A stretch of DNA of 64,000 bases from positions 62,001 to 126,000 of the forward strand of contig NZ_NOZR01000004.1 of the NCBI RefSeq assembly GCF_002250655.1. Direction: 5' to 3'. Within the stretch, counting starts at the first letter, position 1; every line of letters starts with the position of its first letter. The notes beneath the pieces were generated by a model, which was not told the origin of the DNA, searched no databases, and worked only from the letters and a program-made list of their open reading frames with translations. Positions 1 through 8,194 of this stretch are shown here, one piece after another. Made by a program: the position numbers and the translations under genes. The stretch comes from Mycolicibacterium sphagni (GTDB taxonomy: Bacteria > Actinomycetota > Actinomycetes > Mycobacteriales > Mycobacteriaceae).

Positions 1-2
1 CC

Positions 3-461
3 GACGATTCGATCGCCGAACTGGCCGACATCGGCGTACTGGTGGTGACCCAGCCCAACTTCATTGCCGAACGCGGAGACCAGTACCTGGCCGACGTCGA
101 CCCCGCCGATCAACCTGCGCTGTGGCGGTTGGCATCACTGCTGCGGGCCGGCGTGCGGGTCGCACTGTCGACAGATCTTCCGTTCGGCGGCGCCGATCCT
201 TGGGCAGCCATGCGGGCCGCAGTGCGCCGCACCGCCGCAAGCGGTTCGGTTCTCAACGAGAGCGAATGCATCTCGGCAACAACAGCTCTGACAATGTTCA
301 CCGGACACCCCGAGCGTCCTGACGTGGCCCGGACAATCGATCCCGGGCAGCCCGGGGACCTATGCGTGCTGAGCGCCGCGCCGGCCGAGGTCCTCGACTC
401 GCTCGACGCGGATTTGGTGACTGCCACCATCGTTGCCGGCCACCTGCACCTCAACAACTAG
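3..461 (+). CDS. Amidohydrolase family protein, C-terminal part (5' end outside window)
   Basis: The reading frame is already open at the left edge and ends at TAG 459-461, so only the last ~150 residues are present. The text VALSTDLPFGGADPW followed by SATTALTMFTGHPER and a closing GDLCVLSAAP segment is the usual end of amidohydrolase_3 (YtcJ-like) enzymes: the metal-ligand Asp region, the helix that introduces the terminal beta-sandwich, and the sandwich itself. The substrate cannot be told from the sequence. The stop codon overlaps the stop of the convergent 13E12 gene within a CTAG tetranucleotide. Family call is fairly sure; function is not. Confidence 0.75.
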   Translation, partial: DDSIAELADIGVLVVTQPNFIAERGDQYLADVDPADQPALWRLASLLRAGVRVALSTDLPFGGADPWAAMRAAVRRTAASGSVLNESECISATTALTMFTGHPERPDVARTIDPGQPGDLCVLSAAPAEVLDSLDADLVTATIVAGHLHLNN

Positions 462-1813
462 TCCTTTTCGTCGTCCTTGGGGAGGAGTCGCTCAGGGTGG
501 TGGTAGGTGTTGGTACCGCCGAGGAGCGGCAGGTGCGGTGGTGGGATCCATTCGGTGTCGCCGTTGGAGAGTTTCCGGGTGCGCCAGCCGCCGGTTTCGA
601 CGAGTTGGTTGTCGGGTGGACAGGCGAAACCGAGGTCGTCGATGTTGGTGGAACCGCCATCGGACCAGTCTTTGGCTGCGTGATGCACCTGCGCGTTATA
701 GCCGGGAACGCTACAGCCCGGTGCGGTGCAGCCTCGGTCTTTGGCGTGCAACACAATTCGTTGATCAGCTGAGGCGATCCGTTTGGTGCGTCCCAGCCAC
801 AGCGTTCGGCCGGTGACCCCGTCGAACAGGGTGAGGTAGTGGTAACTGTGCCGGGCCATGCGGATGACGTCGGTGATGGGCACCACGGTGCCGCCACCGG
901 TCACGCCGTTCCCGACCTTGTCTTGCAGTTCCTGCAACGTGGTGGACACGATCACCGTGACCGGAAGTCCTTTGTGCTGGCCGAGTTTCGGATTACCCAG
1001 CGTGGCACGCAACACGGCCATCAGCGCGTCGTTATGGCGTTGCCCCACTGTGCGGGTGTCGGTCTCGACTTGAGCAGGGGCTGGGTCGCCGTCGGTGATG
1101 GCGGTTTGATCGGCCGGGTTGCACATGCCCGGGGCCCCGTATTTGGCCAACAACGGCTCCAGATAGGCGCGGCATTCCGGGGTGAGCCACCATCGAGCCT
1201 CTGACATCCCGTCAGACTGCTGACGACCCAACACAAAGCTGCGTTTACGGGCCCGATCTTGGTCAGAGAACTCGCCATCGGGATTGATATGCAACGCCAA
1301 CCGATTCGCCAACCGTCCCAGCTGGTCGGGCCGTAGCAACAGGGCGTGTTCAGCGAGGACGCCTTCAGCCTTCTCCCGCACCGGCACCGGCACATCGAAG
1401 GGCAACTCGGCCAAAAAGCGTTGGATCACCCGCACGTGCTCACGATCCAGCCCGCCGTCACGCCAGGCGGCCGCGGTGCCCGGCTGATGCGGCGCCATCG
1501 GCTCCCCGGTCAGGCTCATCCGCGGCGCCAGGGGCTCGGTGACCCGGGCCCGGCGTTTGGCTTCGGCGGGGGTGATGCGCAGCCAATCTGCGAGCACCCT
1601 ATGCGCCGCTCCGCCGAGTTCGCTGACGTCGCGCTGATGCAACTCGTGGCTCAGGTCGTGGCGGATCACGTCATCGTGGCGGGCGTCCTTCTCGCAGCGG
1701 GCCGCGATCTCCAACAACTCCATCACCGTGAGCGCGGTCAAATCCAGCTTCGCCAAGGTGGTCCGGGCGGCGTCGATCGCATCCAACGCCTCACCCACCT
1801 CAATCGAAAGCAT
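458..1813 (-). CDS. 13E12 repeat family protein (DUF222 with C-terminal HNH endonuclease domain)
   Basis: This 451-aa protein has the DUF222 layout: an alpha-helical N-terminal half (DAIDAARTTLAKLDL, then ADWLRITPAEAKRRARV) and a C-terminal HNH nuclease-like module around residues 365-400 with CTAPGCSVPGYNAQVHH, DWSDGGSTNIDD and ACPPDNQLV. Such proteins occur in many copies in mycobacteria (REP13E12 in M. tuberculosis) and several are known DNA-damage genes. The start ATG at 1813 sits inside a near-perfect mycobacterial SOS box, which suggests LexA control. The cellular role is unknown; a nuclease acting on damaged or mobile DNA is only inferred from the HNH residues. Confidence 0.88.
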   Translation of the reverse strand: MLSIEVGEALDAIDAARTTLAKLDLTALTVMELLEIAARCEKDARHDDVIRHDLSHELHQRDVSELGGAAHRVLADWLRITPAEAKRRARVTEPLAPRMSLTGEPMAPHQPGTAAAWRDGGLDREHVRVIQRFLAELPFDVPVPVREKAEGVLAEHALLLRPDQLGRLANRLALHINPDGEFSDQDRARKRSFVLGRQQSDGMSEARWWLTPECRAYLEPLLAKYGAPGMCNPADQTAITDGDPAPAQVETDTRTVGQRHNDALMAVLRATLGNPKLGQHKGLPVTVIVSTTLQELQDKVGNGVTGGGTVVPITDVIRMARHSYHYLTLFDGVTGRTLWLGRTKRIASADQRIVLHAKDRGCTAPGCSVPGYNAQVHHAAKDWSDGGSTNIDDLGFACPPDNQLVETGGWRTRKLSNGDTEWIPPPHLPLLGGTNTYHHPERLLPKDDEKD

Positions 1814-1819
1814 GTTCGA
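1804..1819. promoter_or_regulatory. Probable LexA/SOS box overlapping the 13E12 start codon
   Basis: TCGAAAGCATGTTCGA matches the mycobacterial SOS consensus TCGAAC-N4-GTTCGA at 11 of 12 fixed positions on the plus strand. The initiation codon (complement of CAT 1811-1813) lies within the spacer, so LexA bound here would cover the translation start and probably the transcription start of a short-leader transcript. SOS control of 13E12 genes is established in M. tuberculosis; for this gene it is inference from the site. Confidence 0.6.
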
Positions 1820-1863
1820 ATACTATGCCGACCCACCGACACAACGAGACCTCGAAACCCAAC

Positions 1864-1892
1864 CTGGGGATGAACCCGAGACTGGGGATGAA
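1864..1892. repeat. Tandem direct repeat CTGGGGATGAA, two copies
   Basis: Two identical 11-bp copies (1864-1874 and 1882-1892) start 18 bp apart in the short gap between the 13E12 gene and the upstream end of the FadE operon. No function can be assigned; they could be a leftover duplication or a protein-binding direct repeat upstream of the 13E12 promoter. Confidence 0.4.
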
Positions 1893-1901
1893 TGCGGCAT
1901 C

Positions 1902-3065
1902 TCAAGAACTGGTCGGCAACTCCCGGAACGGCGTACTCCGGTACGGCTCCGGCTCTTTCGGTAGCCCCAGGACCCGTTCGCCGACGATATTGCGCTGGAT
2001 CTGATCGGTGCCGCCGCCGATGGAGGTGAAGTAGGCGTTGAGCGTACGGAACGTCACCGCGTCACCGACCGGATTGTCCGGGCCGCTCAACATTGTTTCC
2101 GGGCCGGCGATCTCGGTCTGCACCTTCGCCGTCTCGTGCAGGATCCGCGACATGGCAATCTTGCCCAGCGCCAGCAAGGTGGCGGCCTCGGCCCGATCGG
2201 TGGTGGCCTTGGCCCGCTGGGTGTTCCACCGATTCACCGCCGCGTAGGCGTCGACGCGGGCGATCTCCTGCCGGATGAACGAATCGTCGAGTCTGCCTGC
2301 GCGACGGGCCATCTCGACCAGACTGTCGGAGTCGGACTGCGGCTTGCGGGCCGAGCGGGACGTGCGGGCCAGGTCGCCCATCAACCGCCGCTCGTAGGAC
2401 AGCGCCACCTGCAGCACCGCCCAGCCGCCACCCGGCTCGCCGACCAGGTTCGCATGAGGCACCCTGGCGCCCGAGATGAAGACTTCGTTGAATTCCGACT
2501 CGCCCGTGATCTGGTGAATCGGGCGAACCTCGACGCCGGGCTGGCGCATCGGGAACATGAAGAAGCTGATTCCGTTGTGCTTGGGCACATCCCAGTCGGT
2601 CCTGGCCACCAGCAGGCCGTAATCGGCGGTCTTGGCGAATGACGTCCACACCTTCTGGCCGTCGATCACCCACTCGTCGCCGTCGCGCTCGGCGCGGGTG
2701 CGCAACCCGGCCAGATCCGATCCCGCGCCGGGCTCGGAGTACAGCAGGCACCACTTGCTCTCACCACGGATCGACGTCGGGATCAGCCGGTGCTTCTGCT
2801 CGTCGGTACCCAGATCGTGCAGCGTGCAGGCGAACAGGTTGGCCCGGTCGTGCCCCGTGCCCGGCGCGCCGACCACGCCGAATTCTGCTGCCACGATTCG
2901 TGATTGCGGATCGGTGAGCCCGCGTCCCCACCAATGCGGTTCCCAGCTCGGCACGGCCCAGCCGGCGTCGAACACCAGCTGCGCCCAGTGCCCGCGGTCG
3001 AGTCCGGCGTCCCAGTTCTCGGTCAGCCACTGCCGGACCTCGTCGCGCACCTCGTCGTCGGTCAC
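1902..3065 (-). CDS. Acyl-CoA dehydrogenase (FadE), first-type subunit of a two-gene pair
   Basis: 387 aa, close to the usual length for an acyl-CoA dehydrogenase. Visible landmarks are the flavin/substrate loop CLLYSEPGAGSDLAGLRTRA (about residues 107-126), GQKVWTSFA and the C-terminal SIGGGTDQIQRNIVGERVLG signature. It oxidises an acyl-CoA to the enoyl-CoA with FAD. The GTG start (3065) overlaps the stop of the preceding fadE by four bases, and the two dissimilar FadE genes in tandem fit the actinobacterial heterotetrameric (alpha2beta2) type, often used on branched or steroid side-chain acyl-CoAs. The substrate is not determined here. It is last in an esterase-FadE-FadE operon. Confidence 0.88.
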   Translation of the reverse strand: MTDDEVRDEVRQWLTENWDAGLDRGHWAQLVFDAGWAVPSWEPHWWGRGLTDPQSRIVAAEFGVVGAPGTGHDRANLFACTLHDLGTDEQKHRLIPTSIRGESKWCLLYSEPGAGSDLAGLRTRAERDGDEWVIDGQKVWTSFAKTADYGLLVARTDWDVPKHNGISFFMFPMRQPGVEVRPIHQITGESEFNEVFISGARVPHANLVGEPGGGWAVLQVALSYERRLMGDLARTSRSARKPQSDSDSLVEMARRAGRLDDSFIRQEIARVDAYAAVNRWNTQRAKATTDRAEAATLLALGKIAMSRILHETAKVQTEIAGPETMLSGPDNPVGDAVTFRTLNAYFTSIGGGTDQIQRNIVGERVLGLPKEPEPYRSTPFRELPTSS

Positions 3066-4168
3066 GGCTGAGCCTCCCGCAGTCGCACGTAGCGTTCTCG
3101 ATGCCAGGCCGGGTCGCCCAACAACTCGGCGTCGGCTCTGGCCCGCCGCAGATACAGGTGCGCGGGGTGCTCCCAGGTGAAGCCGATGCCGCCGTGCACC
3201 TGGATGTTGTTGGCCGCGATCGTGACGAAGGCCTCAGAGCAATATGACTGTGCCGCAGCTAGATCCAACGTCCACGAGGTGTCATCGGCGTCGAACGCAG
3301 CGGCGACATGGCGAGCCGCCGACACCGACGATTCGGCGTCCAGCAGCATGTCGGCACACATGTGCTTGACTGCCTGAAAGCTCCCGATCGCCCGGCCGAA
3401 CTGGAACCGGTTCTTGGCGTAGTCGGCTGCCATCCGCATTGCGTGCATCGCGCCGCCGGCCTGCTCGCCCAGCAGAGCCACGGATGCGGCGTCCAGCGCA
3501 CGATCCACTGCATCGGCCCCGGCTTTCAAGTCGCCCACCGGCCGGCCGGGGGTGTTCCGCAATACGAGCCGGCCGAGTTTGCGGGTCTGGTCGACTGTCG
3601 ACAACGCGCTGATCTCCAGGCCTGGCGCGTCGGGTTCGACGGCGAAGACCGCGTTCCCGGCCAGCACATAGAAACGCCCAGCGACGGTCGCGTCCAGCAC
3701 GTAGGTCTTGGTGCCCGACAACTGCCACTCGAAACCGGCCGCGCGCGCCACGGTGCCGGCCGTACGAGGCGGCCGCGCCGACCCCGGCTCGGCGAACGCC
3801 ACCGTCGCGAGAAACTCGCCCGCGGCGATGCGCGGCAGCACATCGGCCTGTTCCTTGGCATCGCCGAGGGCCAGCAGCAGCTGCGTGGTCAGAACCGCGG
3901 TCGACAAGTACGGCGCGCACAGCAGCGCCCGGCCCATGGCCTCCATCACCACGCCCACCTCGGCCGCACCTGCACCCGATCCGCCGAACGCCTCGGGGAT
4001 CGCCAGGCCGAGCAGACCCATCGCCGCGAGCTCGGCCCAGACCGCGGGGTCGTACCCGGTGTCGGTGGCCATCAGACGGCGCACCTCGGCCTCGGGGGAG
4101 CGCTTGGCCATCAGGTCGGCGACCGCCTCGGCCAGGTCCCGCTGCTCGGTGGTCAGCGCCGCGGACAC
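3062..4168 (-). CDS. Acyl-CoA dehydrogenase (FadE), second-type subunit of a two-gene pair
   Basis: 368 aa with a short, alanine-rich N-terminal helical domain, a reduced middle barrel and a well-preserved C-terminal domain: RFQFGRAIGSFQAVKHMCAD and then NIQVHGGIGFTWEHPAHLYL. This divergence from the neighbouring FadE is typical of the partner subunit in mycobacterial FadE heteromers. Start is GTG at 4168, directly abutting the TGA of the esterase gene at 4169-4171. The pair probably forms one FAD enzyme acting on a bulky acyl-CoA; this is inferred from pairing, not from any substrate-specific residue. Confidence 0.87.
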   Translation of the reverse strand: MSAALTTEQRDLAEAVADLMAKRSPEAEVRRLMATDTGYDPAVWAELAAMGLLGLAIPEAFGGSGAGAAEVGVVMEAMGRALLCAPYLSTAVLTTQLLLALGDAKEQADVLPRIAAGEFLATVAFAEPGSARPPRTAGTVARAAGFEWQLSGTKTYVLDATVAGRFYVLAGNAVFAVEPDAPGLEISALSTVDQTRKLGRLVLRNTPGRPVGDLKAGADAVDRALDAASVALLGEQAGGAMHAMRMAADYAKNRFQFGRAIGSFQAVKHMCADMLLDAESSVSAARHVAAAFDADDTSWTLDLAAAQSYCSEAFVTIAANNIQVHGGIGFTWEHPAHLYLRRARADAELLGDPAWHRERYVRLREAQP

Positions 4169-5056
4169 TCAGTCTCCGAAGCTTTGGCGCAGGCTGTCGC
4201 ACTGGCTGTAGAAGAACGCCTTGGAAATATCGGCATCGGCCACGATCCCGTCGAAACCGTGGAACGCGCCGGGTACCACGTGCACATGGCACGGCACGCC
4301 CGCCGCGTTCAGCCGCTCGGCGTAGGCGAGGTCTTCGTCGTGGAACAAATCCAGCGTGCCGACGCCGAGCCAGGCGGGCGGCAGCCCGGCGAGATCAGTA
4401 CGCCGGGCGGGCACCGCCACCTGCGGATCGGCGTCGCCCAGATAGGCCTTCCAGCCGAACTGGTTACTGGCGGCATTCCACAGCCGGTGCCCCGGGTTGT
4501 AGAGATGGCTGCCCACGCTGCGGTCGTCGATCATCGGATAGACCAGGACCTGAAAGACGGGTTTCACGCCGTCGCGGTCACGGCTCAGGAATGCCAGCGC
4601 GGCGCAGAGGCCACCGCCGGCGCTTGCTCCGCCGATCGCGATCCGGTCGGCGTCGACGCCGGGCAGCCTGGCCAGCCACTGCAGCGCGGTGTAGCAGTCC
4701 TCCACCGGCGCGGGGTACGGATTCTCGGGGGCGAGGCGGTAGTCGACGGAGGCCACCGTGATGCCCAGTTCCTTGACGAACTTGCGGCATAGCAGGTCAT
4801 CCTGGGCGGCCGAGCCGATCAGGTAGCCGCCGCCATGGATCCACAGCAGGGCCGGGGTCGTGGTGGCCGCTCCGGCGGGCCGGTACAGACGGATCCCGAT
4901 CCCCGACTCCAGCGTCAGCACGTCGACGTTGTCTGTTCTGGCTCGCTGGAACGCGGTCAGCCGCCGGATGACAGGCAGCGTCAACGGGGTGATCAGCTTG
5001 CGGGGGGTGAACCGCGCGGCTTTGCGCAGTTCGGGATTGATGTCAGTGGTCGCCAC
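4169..5056 (-). CDS. Alpha/beta-hydrolase esterase, HSL (family IV) type
   Basis: 295 aa. The oxyanion motif LLWIHGGGYLIGS, the nucleophile elbow AIGGASAGGGLCAAL, the family motif SVDYRLAPENPYPAPVED and a late Asp/His pair (DLFHDEDLAYAERL; PGAFHGFDG) place it among hormone-sensitive-lipase-like carboxylesterases. It starts with GTG at 5056 and heads the operon with the two FadE genes. Its position a few genes before lipC recalls LipW (Rv0217c) of M. tuberculosis, but I could not confirm orthology. It is divergent from a Baeyer-Villiger monooxygenase, so hydrolysis of the ester that enzyme makes is an attractive role. Confidence 0.85.
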   Translation of the reverse strand: MATTDINPELRKAARFTPRKLITPLTLPVIRRLTAFQRARTDNVDVLTLESGIGIRLYRPAGAATTTPALLWIHGGGYLIGSAAQDDLLCRKFVKELGITVASVDYRLAPENPYPAPVEDCYTALQWLARLPGVDADRIAIGGASAGGGLCAALAFLSRDRDGVKPVFQVLVYPMIDDRSVGSHLYNPGHRLWNAASNQFGWKAYLGDADPQVAVPARRTDLAGLPPAWLGVGTLDLFHDEDLAYAERLNAAGVPCHVHVVPGAFHGFDGIVADADISKAFFYSQCDSLRQSFGD

Positions 5057-5146
5057 GCTGCCCAGTATGGCAACCCGGGATCCCGTTAGGACAGGACCTT
5101 GATCCGCGACGGTGCCGACAGTATCGTGATGGCGGCTATTACGGAA

Positions 5147-5156
5147 CTACGCGTAG
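5147..5156. promoter_or_regulatory. Short palindrome in the esterase/monooxygenase divergent promoter
   Basis: CTACGCGTAG is a perfect 10-bp palindrome, flanked by TTACG on one side and CGTAA on the other, about 33 bp before the monooxygenase start. It lies where a repressor controlling the divergent pair could bind. No regulator gene is adjacent, so the assignment is weak. Confidence 0.35.
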
Positions 5157-5188
5157 CGTAATTGCCGATCGGTGAGAGGACACGGGCA

Positions 5189-7132
5189 ATGTCGACCAAT
5201 CCCTATGCGGGGCAACCATTCACGTCCTCCGACGACGAGATCGCTGCCGCATTGGAGCAGGTCAGCATCCCGACTCTGTTGCTGTCGCTGGTCCACATCA
5301 CCGGCGATCCGCGGTTCATCCGCGACTTCCAGCAGGCTGGTGTCTTCCTCAACGAGGTTCAGGGCTTCATGTCCGAGGAGGACAAGGCCAGGGCCCGCGC
5401 CGTGGCGCTGCCCGTCATCGCCGACTACCGCGACCGGGGCTGCCCGGGGCCGGTGCCACTGAGTCCCGAACTGATCGCCGAGATGCTCGACTGGGCCGCC
5501 TGCGAGCACGTCGACGACGAGTACCGCCCGATGGTTCTGGAGGAGATGGACCTCGAGGATGTCGACCCGCGCCGTCCGGCCGCCCTCGACCCCGCGGCCG
5601 CCGCCGACTTCCCGGTCGTGGTGATCGGGTGCGGGGAATCGGGTCTGCTCGCCGGAATCCGCCTGAAACAGGCCAACATCCCGTTCACCATCATCGAGAA
5701 GAACGCCGGCCCGGGCGGAACATGGTGGGAGAACAGCTATCCCGGTGCCCGAGTCGACGTTGCCAACCACTTCTACTGCTACAGCTTCGAACCCAGTAAC
5801 GACTGGTCGCACTATTTCGCCGAGCAGCCCGAACTGCGCGCCTACTTCGAAACCGTGCTGGCCCGACATGAACTCGACGCGGACGTCCGCTGGCAGACCG
5901 AAGTGGTTTCGGCGCAATGGAATGACGACGACGGCATCTGGCTGGTGGTCGTGCGCGGCAAGGACGGAACCGAATCCACCATCCAGGCCAAGGCCGTCGT
6001 CACCGCGGTGGGTCAGCTGAACCGGCCGCAGCTGCCCGACTTCGAGGGTGCCGAGACCTTCGAGGGACCGGCCTTCCATTCCGCGGCCTGGGATCACTCC
6101 GTCGACCTGACCGGCAAGCGGGTGGCGCTGATCGGCGCGGGGGCCAGCGGTTTCCAGATCGCACCGGCGATCGCCGACCGGGTGGAGCATCTGACAGTCT
6201 TCCAGCGCACGGCGCAGTGGATGTTCCCCAACCCGATGTACCACGACAGCGTCGATGACGGTGTCCGCTGGGCGATGAATCACCTTCCGTACTACAACCG
6301 TTGGTATCGATTCCTGGTGATGTGGCCCGGGGCGGACAAGGGCCTGGAGGCGGCCCGCTCGGATCCGGACTACTCACACCCTGACGACCCGAACTATGCG
6401 GTCAGCGAGATCAACGCGATCGCGCGGCTGATGTTCACCGACTGGATCACCACCCAGGTCGGCGACGACCACGATCTGCTGAGCAAGGTGCTGCCCGACT
6501 ATCCGGCGACCGGTAAACGCACCTTGCAGGACAACGGAACCTGGCTGACGACACTGCGCCGCGGCGACGTCGAGCTGGTGCGCACCCCGATCGAACGCAT
6601 CACCCCACACGGCGTGGTCACCGCCGACGGAGTGAGCCACGAGGTGGATGTCATCGTGTACGCCACCGGATTCCGCGCCACCGAGGTGCTTTATCCGATG
6701 ACGATCACCGGCCGCGACGGCGTGGACCTGCGCACCGCATGGGGCGAGCGCCCCGCAGGGTATCTGGGCATCACGGTGCCGGGGTTCCCGAACTTCTTCA
6801 TGATCTACGGCCCGGGCAACCACCTGGCGCACGGTGGCAGCCTGATCTTCAACTCCGAGCTGCAGATGCGCTACATCAACGACTGCCTGGCCGAAGTAAT
6901 CAGCAACGGCTGGAACGCAATTGAGCCGACCGTGGACGCCACCGAGGAGTGGCACCGCCGGCATCAGGCCGAGATCGCCACAATGGTGTGGGCGCATCCG
7001 TCGATCAAGCATTCGTACTTCAAGAATCCCGACGGCGAGATCCACACCGTCAGCCCGTGGCGACTGCCGGTGTACTGGAATGCGGTACGCAACCCGGAAT
7101 GGTCGAACTTCGTTGTGACAAAAGGGAAATGA
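5189..7132 (+). CDS. Flavin-dependent Baeyer-Villiger monooxygenase (4-hydroxyacetophenone monooxygenase-like)
   Basis: 647 aa from ATG 5189, preferred to an upstream TTG because GAGAGGA lies eight bases before it. An N-terminal extension of about 140 residues precedes the FAD Rossmann motif VVIGCGESG (about residue 147), as in the HAPMO subclass. The type I BVMO fingerprint FEGPAFHSAAWD is at about 291-302 and the NADPH-binding GAGASG at about 317. The enzyme should insert oxygen next to a ketone carbonyl, giving an ester or lactone, using NADPH and O2. Divergent from an esterase and followed after nine bases by an alcohol dehydrogenase, it fits a ketone-degradation unit. The substrate is unknown. 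Confidence 0.9.
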   Translation: MSTNPYAGQPFTSSDDEIAAALEQVSIPTLLLSLVHITGDPRFIRDFQQAGVFLNEVQGFMSEEDKARARAVALPVIADYRDRGCPGPVPLSPELIAEMLDWAACEHVDDEYRPMVLEEMDLEDVDPRRPAALDPAAAADFPVVVIGCGESGLLAGIRLKQANIPFTIIEKNAGPGGTWWENSYPGARVDVANHFYCYSFEPSNDWSHYFAEQPELRAYFETVLARHELDADVRWQTEVVSAQWNDDDGIWLVVVRGKDGTESTIQAKAVVTAVGQLNRPQLPDFEGAETFEGPAFHSAAWDHSVDLTGKRVALIGAGASGFQIAPAIADRVEHLTVFQRTAQWMFPNPMYHDSVDDGVRWAMNHLPYYNRWYRFLVMWPGADKGLEAARSDPDYSHPDDPNYAVSEINAIARLMFTDWITTQVGDDHDLLSKVLPDYPATGKRTLQDNGTWLTTLRRGDVELVRTPIERITPHGVVTADGVSHEVDVIVYATGFRATEVLYPMTITGRDGVDLRTAWGERPAGYLGITVPGFPNFFMIYGPGNHLAHGGSLIFNSELQMRYINDCLAEVISNGWNAIEPTVDATEEWHRRHQAEIATMVWAHPSIKHSYFKNPDGEIHTVSPWRLPVYWNAVRNPEWSNFVVTKGK

Positions 7133-7141
7133 GGAATCGCC

Positions 7142-8167
7142 ATGCGCGCGGTGCTTATCGAGACGCCCGGTTCGGTCCGGGTCGACAACTGGCCTGACCC
7201 GGTGCTGCCGGGATCGACCGGCGCCATCGTAAAGGTGACCGCCGCCGCCATCTGCGGCTCGGACCTGCACTTCTATGAAGGCGATTATCCACTGTTCCAG
7301 CCGGTGTCGCTGGGGCACGAGGCCATCGGCACCGTCGTCGAGGTCGGTTCGGACGTGCACACCGTGAAGGTCGGCGACCAGGTGATCGTGTCCTCGGTGG
7401 CCGGCTGCGGTGCCTGTGCCGGGTGCGCGGCCAAGGACCCGATCCTGTGCACGTCAGGCCCGCAGGTCTTCGGCGCCGGGGTGCTGGGCGGGGCCCAGGC
7501 CGAGCTGATGGCCGTTCCGGCCGCCGATTTCCAGCTGCTGAAGATGCCGGAGAACATCAACACCGAGCAGGCGCTGCTGCTCACCGACAACCTGGCCACC
7601 GGCTGGTCGGCTGCCCAGCGTGCCGACATCCCACTCGGCGGAACCGCGGTGGTGATCGGCCTCGGCGCGGTCGGCCTTTGTGCCGTGCGCAGTGCGTTGT
7701 TCCTCGGTGCGGCAACGGTATTCGCCGTCGATCCGGTCGCCGAGCGGCGGGAACGGGCGGCGAAATTGGGTGCCACGGCGATCGCTCCGGCCGCGGCCCA
7801 GGCCGTCATGGAGGCCACCGGCGGGATCGGCGCCGATTCGGTGATCGACGCGGTCGGCAACGACACGACACTGGATGACTCACTGGCCACGGTGCGTCCC
7901 GGCGGCACCGTGTCGGTGGTCGGGGTGCACAACCTGAACCCGTACCCGTTCCCCGCGCTCACCGCCCTGCTGCGCAACCTCACCTTCCGGATGACGACGG
8001 CACCGGTCCAGAGCACCTGGCCGGCGCTGATCCCGCTGCTGCAGAACGGTCGCCTCGACGTCGACGGGATCTTCACCACGAACCTGTCGCTGGAACAGGC
8101 CGCCGAAGGCTACGCGGCCGTCGCCGCGCGGTCAGGTGAGCACGTCAAGGTCCTGCTCACTCCCTGA
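7142..8167 (+). CDS. Zinc-dependent medium-chain alcohol dehydrogenase
   Basis: 341 aa. The catalytic zinc ligands are visible in AAICGSDLHFYEGDYP and in the GHE of SLGHEAIGTVVEVGS (about residues 58-60). Four structural-zinc cysteines occur in CGACAGCAAKDPILC (about 89-103). The coenzyme Rossmann motif is VVIGLGAVGLCAV. It should interconvert an alcohol and its aldehyde or ketone with NAD(P). Nine bases separate it from the upstream monooxygenase, indicating one transcript; oxidation of the alcohol released from the Baeyer-Villiger ester is a reasonable role. It converges with the amidohydrolase gene downstream. Confidence 0.9.
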   Translation: MRAVLIETPGSVRVDNWPDPVLPGSTGAIVKVTAAAICGSDLHFYEGDYPLFQPVSLGHEAIGTVVEVGSDVHTVKVGDQVIVSSVAGCGACAGCAAKDPILCTSGPQVFGAGVLGGAQAELMAVPAADFQLLKMPENINTEQALLLTDNLATGWSAAQRADIPLGGTAVVIGLGAVGLCAVRSALFLGAATVFAVDPVAERRERAAKLGATAIAPAAAQAVMEATGGIGADSVIDAVGNDTTLDDSLATVRPGGTVSVVGVHNLNPYPFPALTALLRNLTFRMTTAPVQSTWPALIPLLQNGRLDVDGIFTTNLSLEQAAEGYAAVAARSGEHVKVLLTP

Positions 8168-8194
8168 CATGGCAACATCGGTGCGGCCGGACGT

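Noticed and set aside
458..1813. 13E12/HNH gene as an insertion sequence or intron-encoded homing element
   Set aside because: No terminal inverted repeats, target duplication or intron features; the protein is a free-standing DUF222 member.
3308..4792. 494-codon plus-strand frame opposite FadE and the esterase
   Set aside because: Composition is the antisense of well-supported genes (Arg/Gly/His/Gln-rich), with no recognisable motif.
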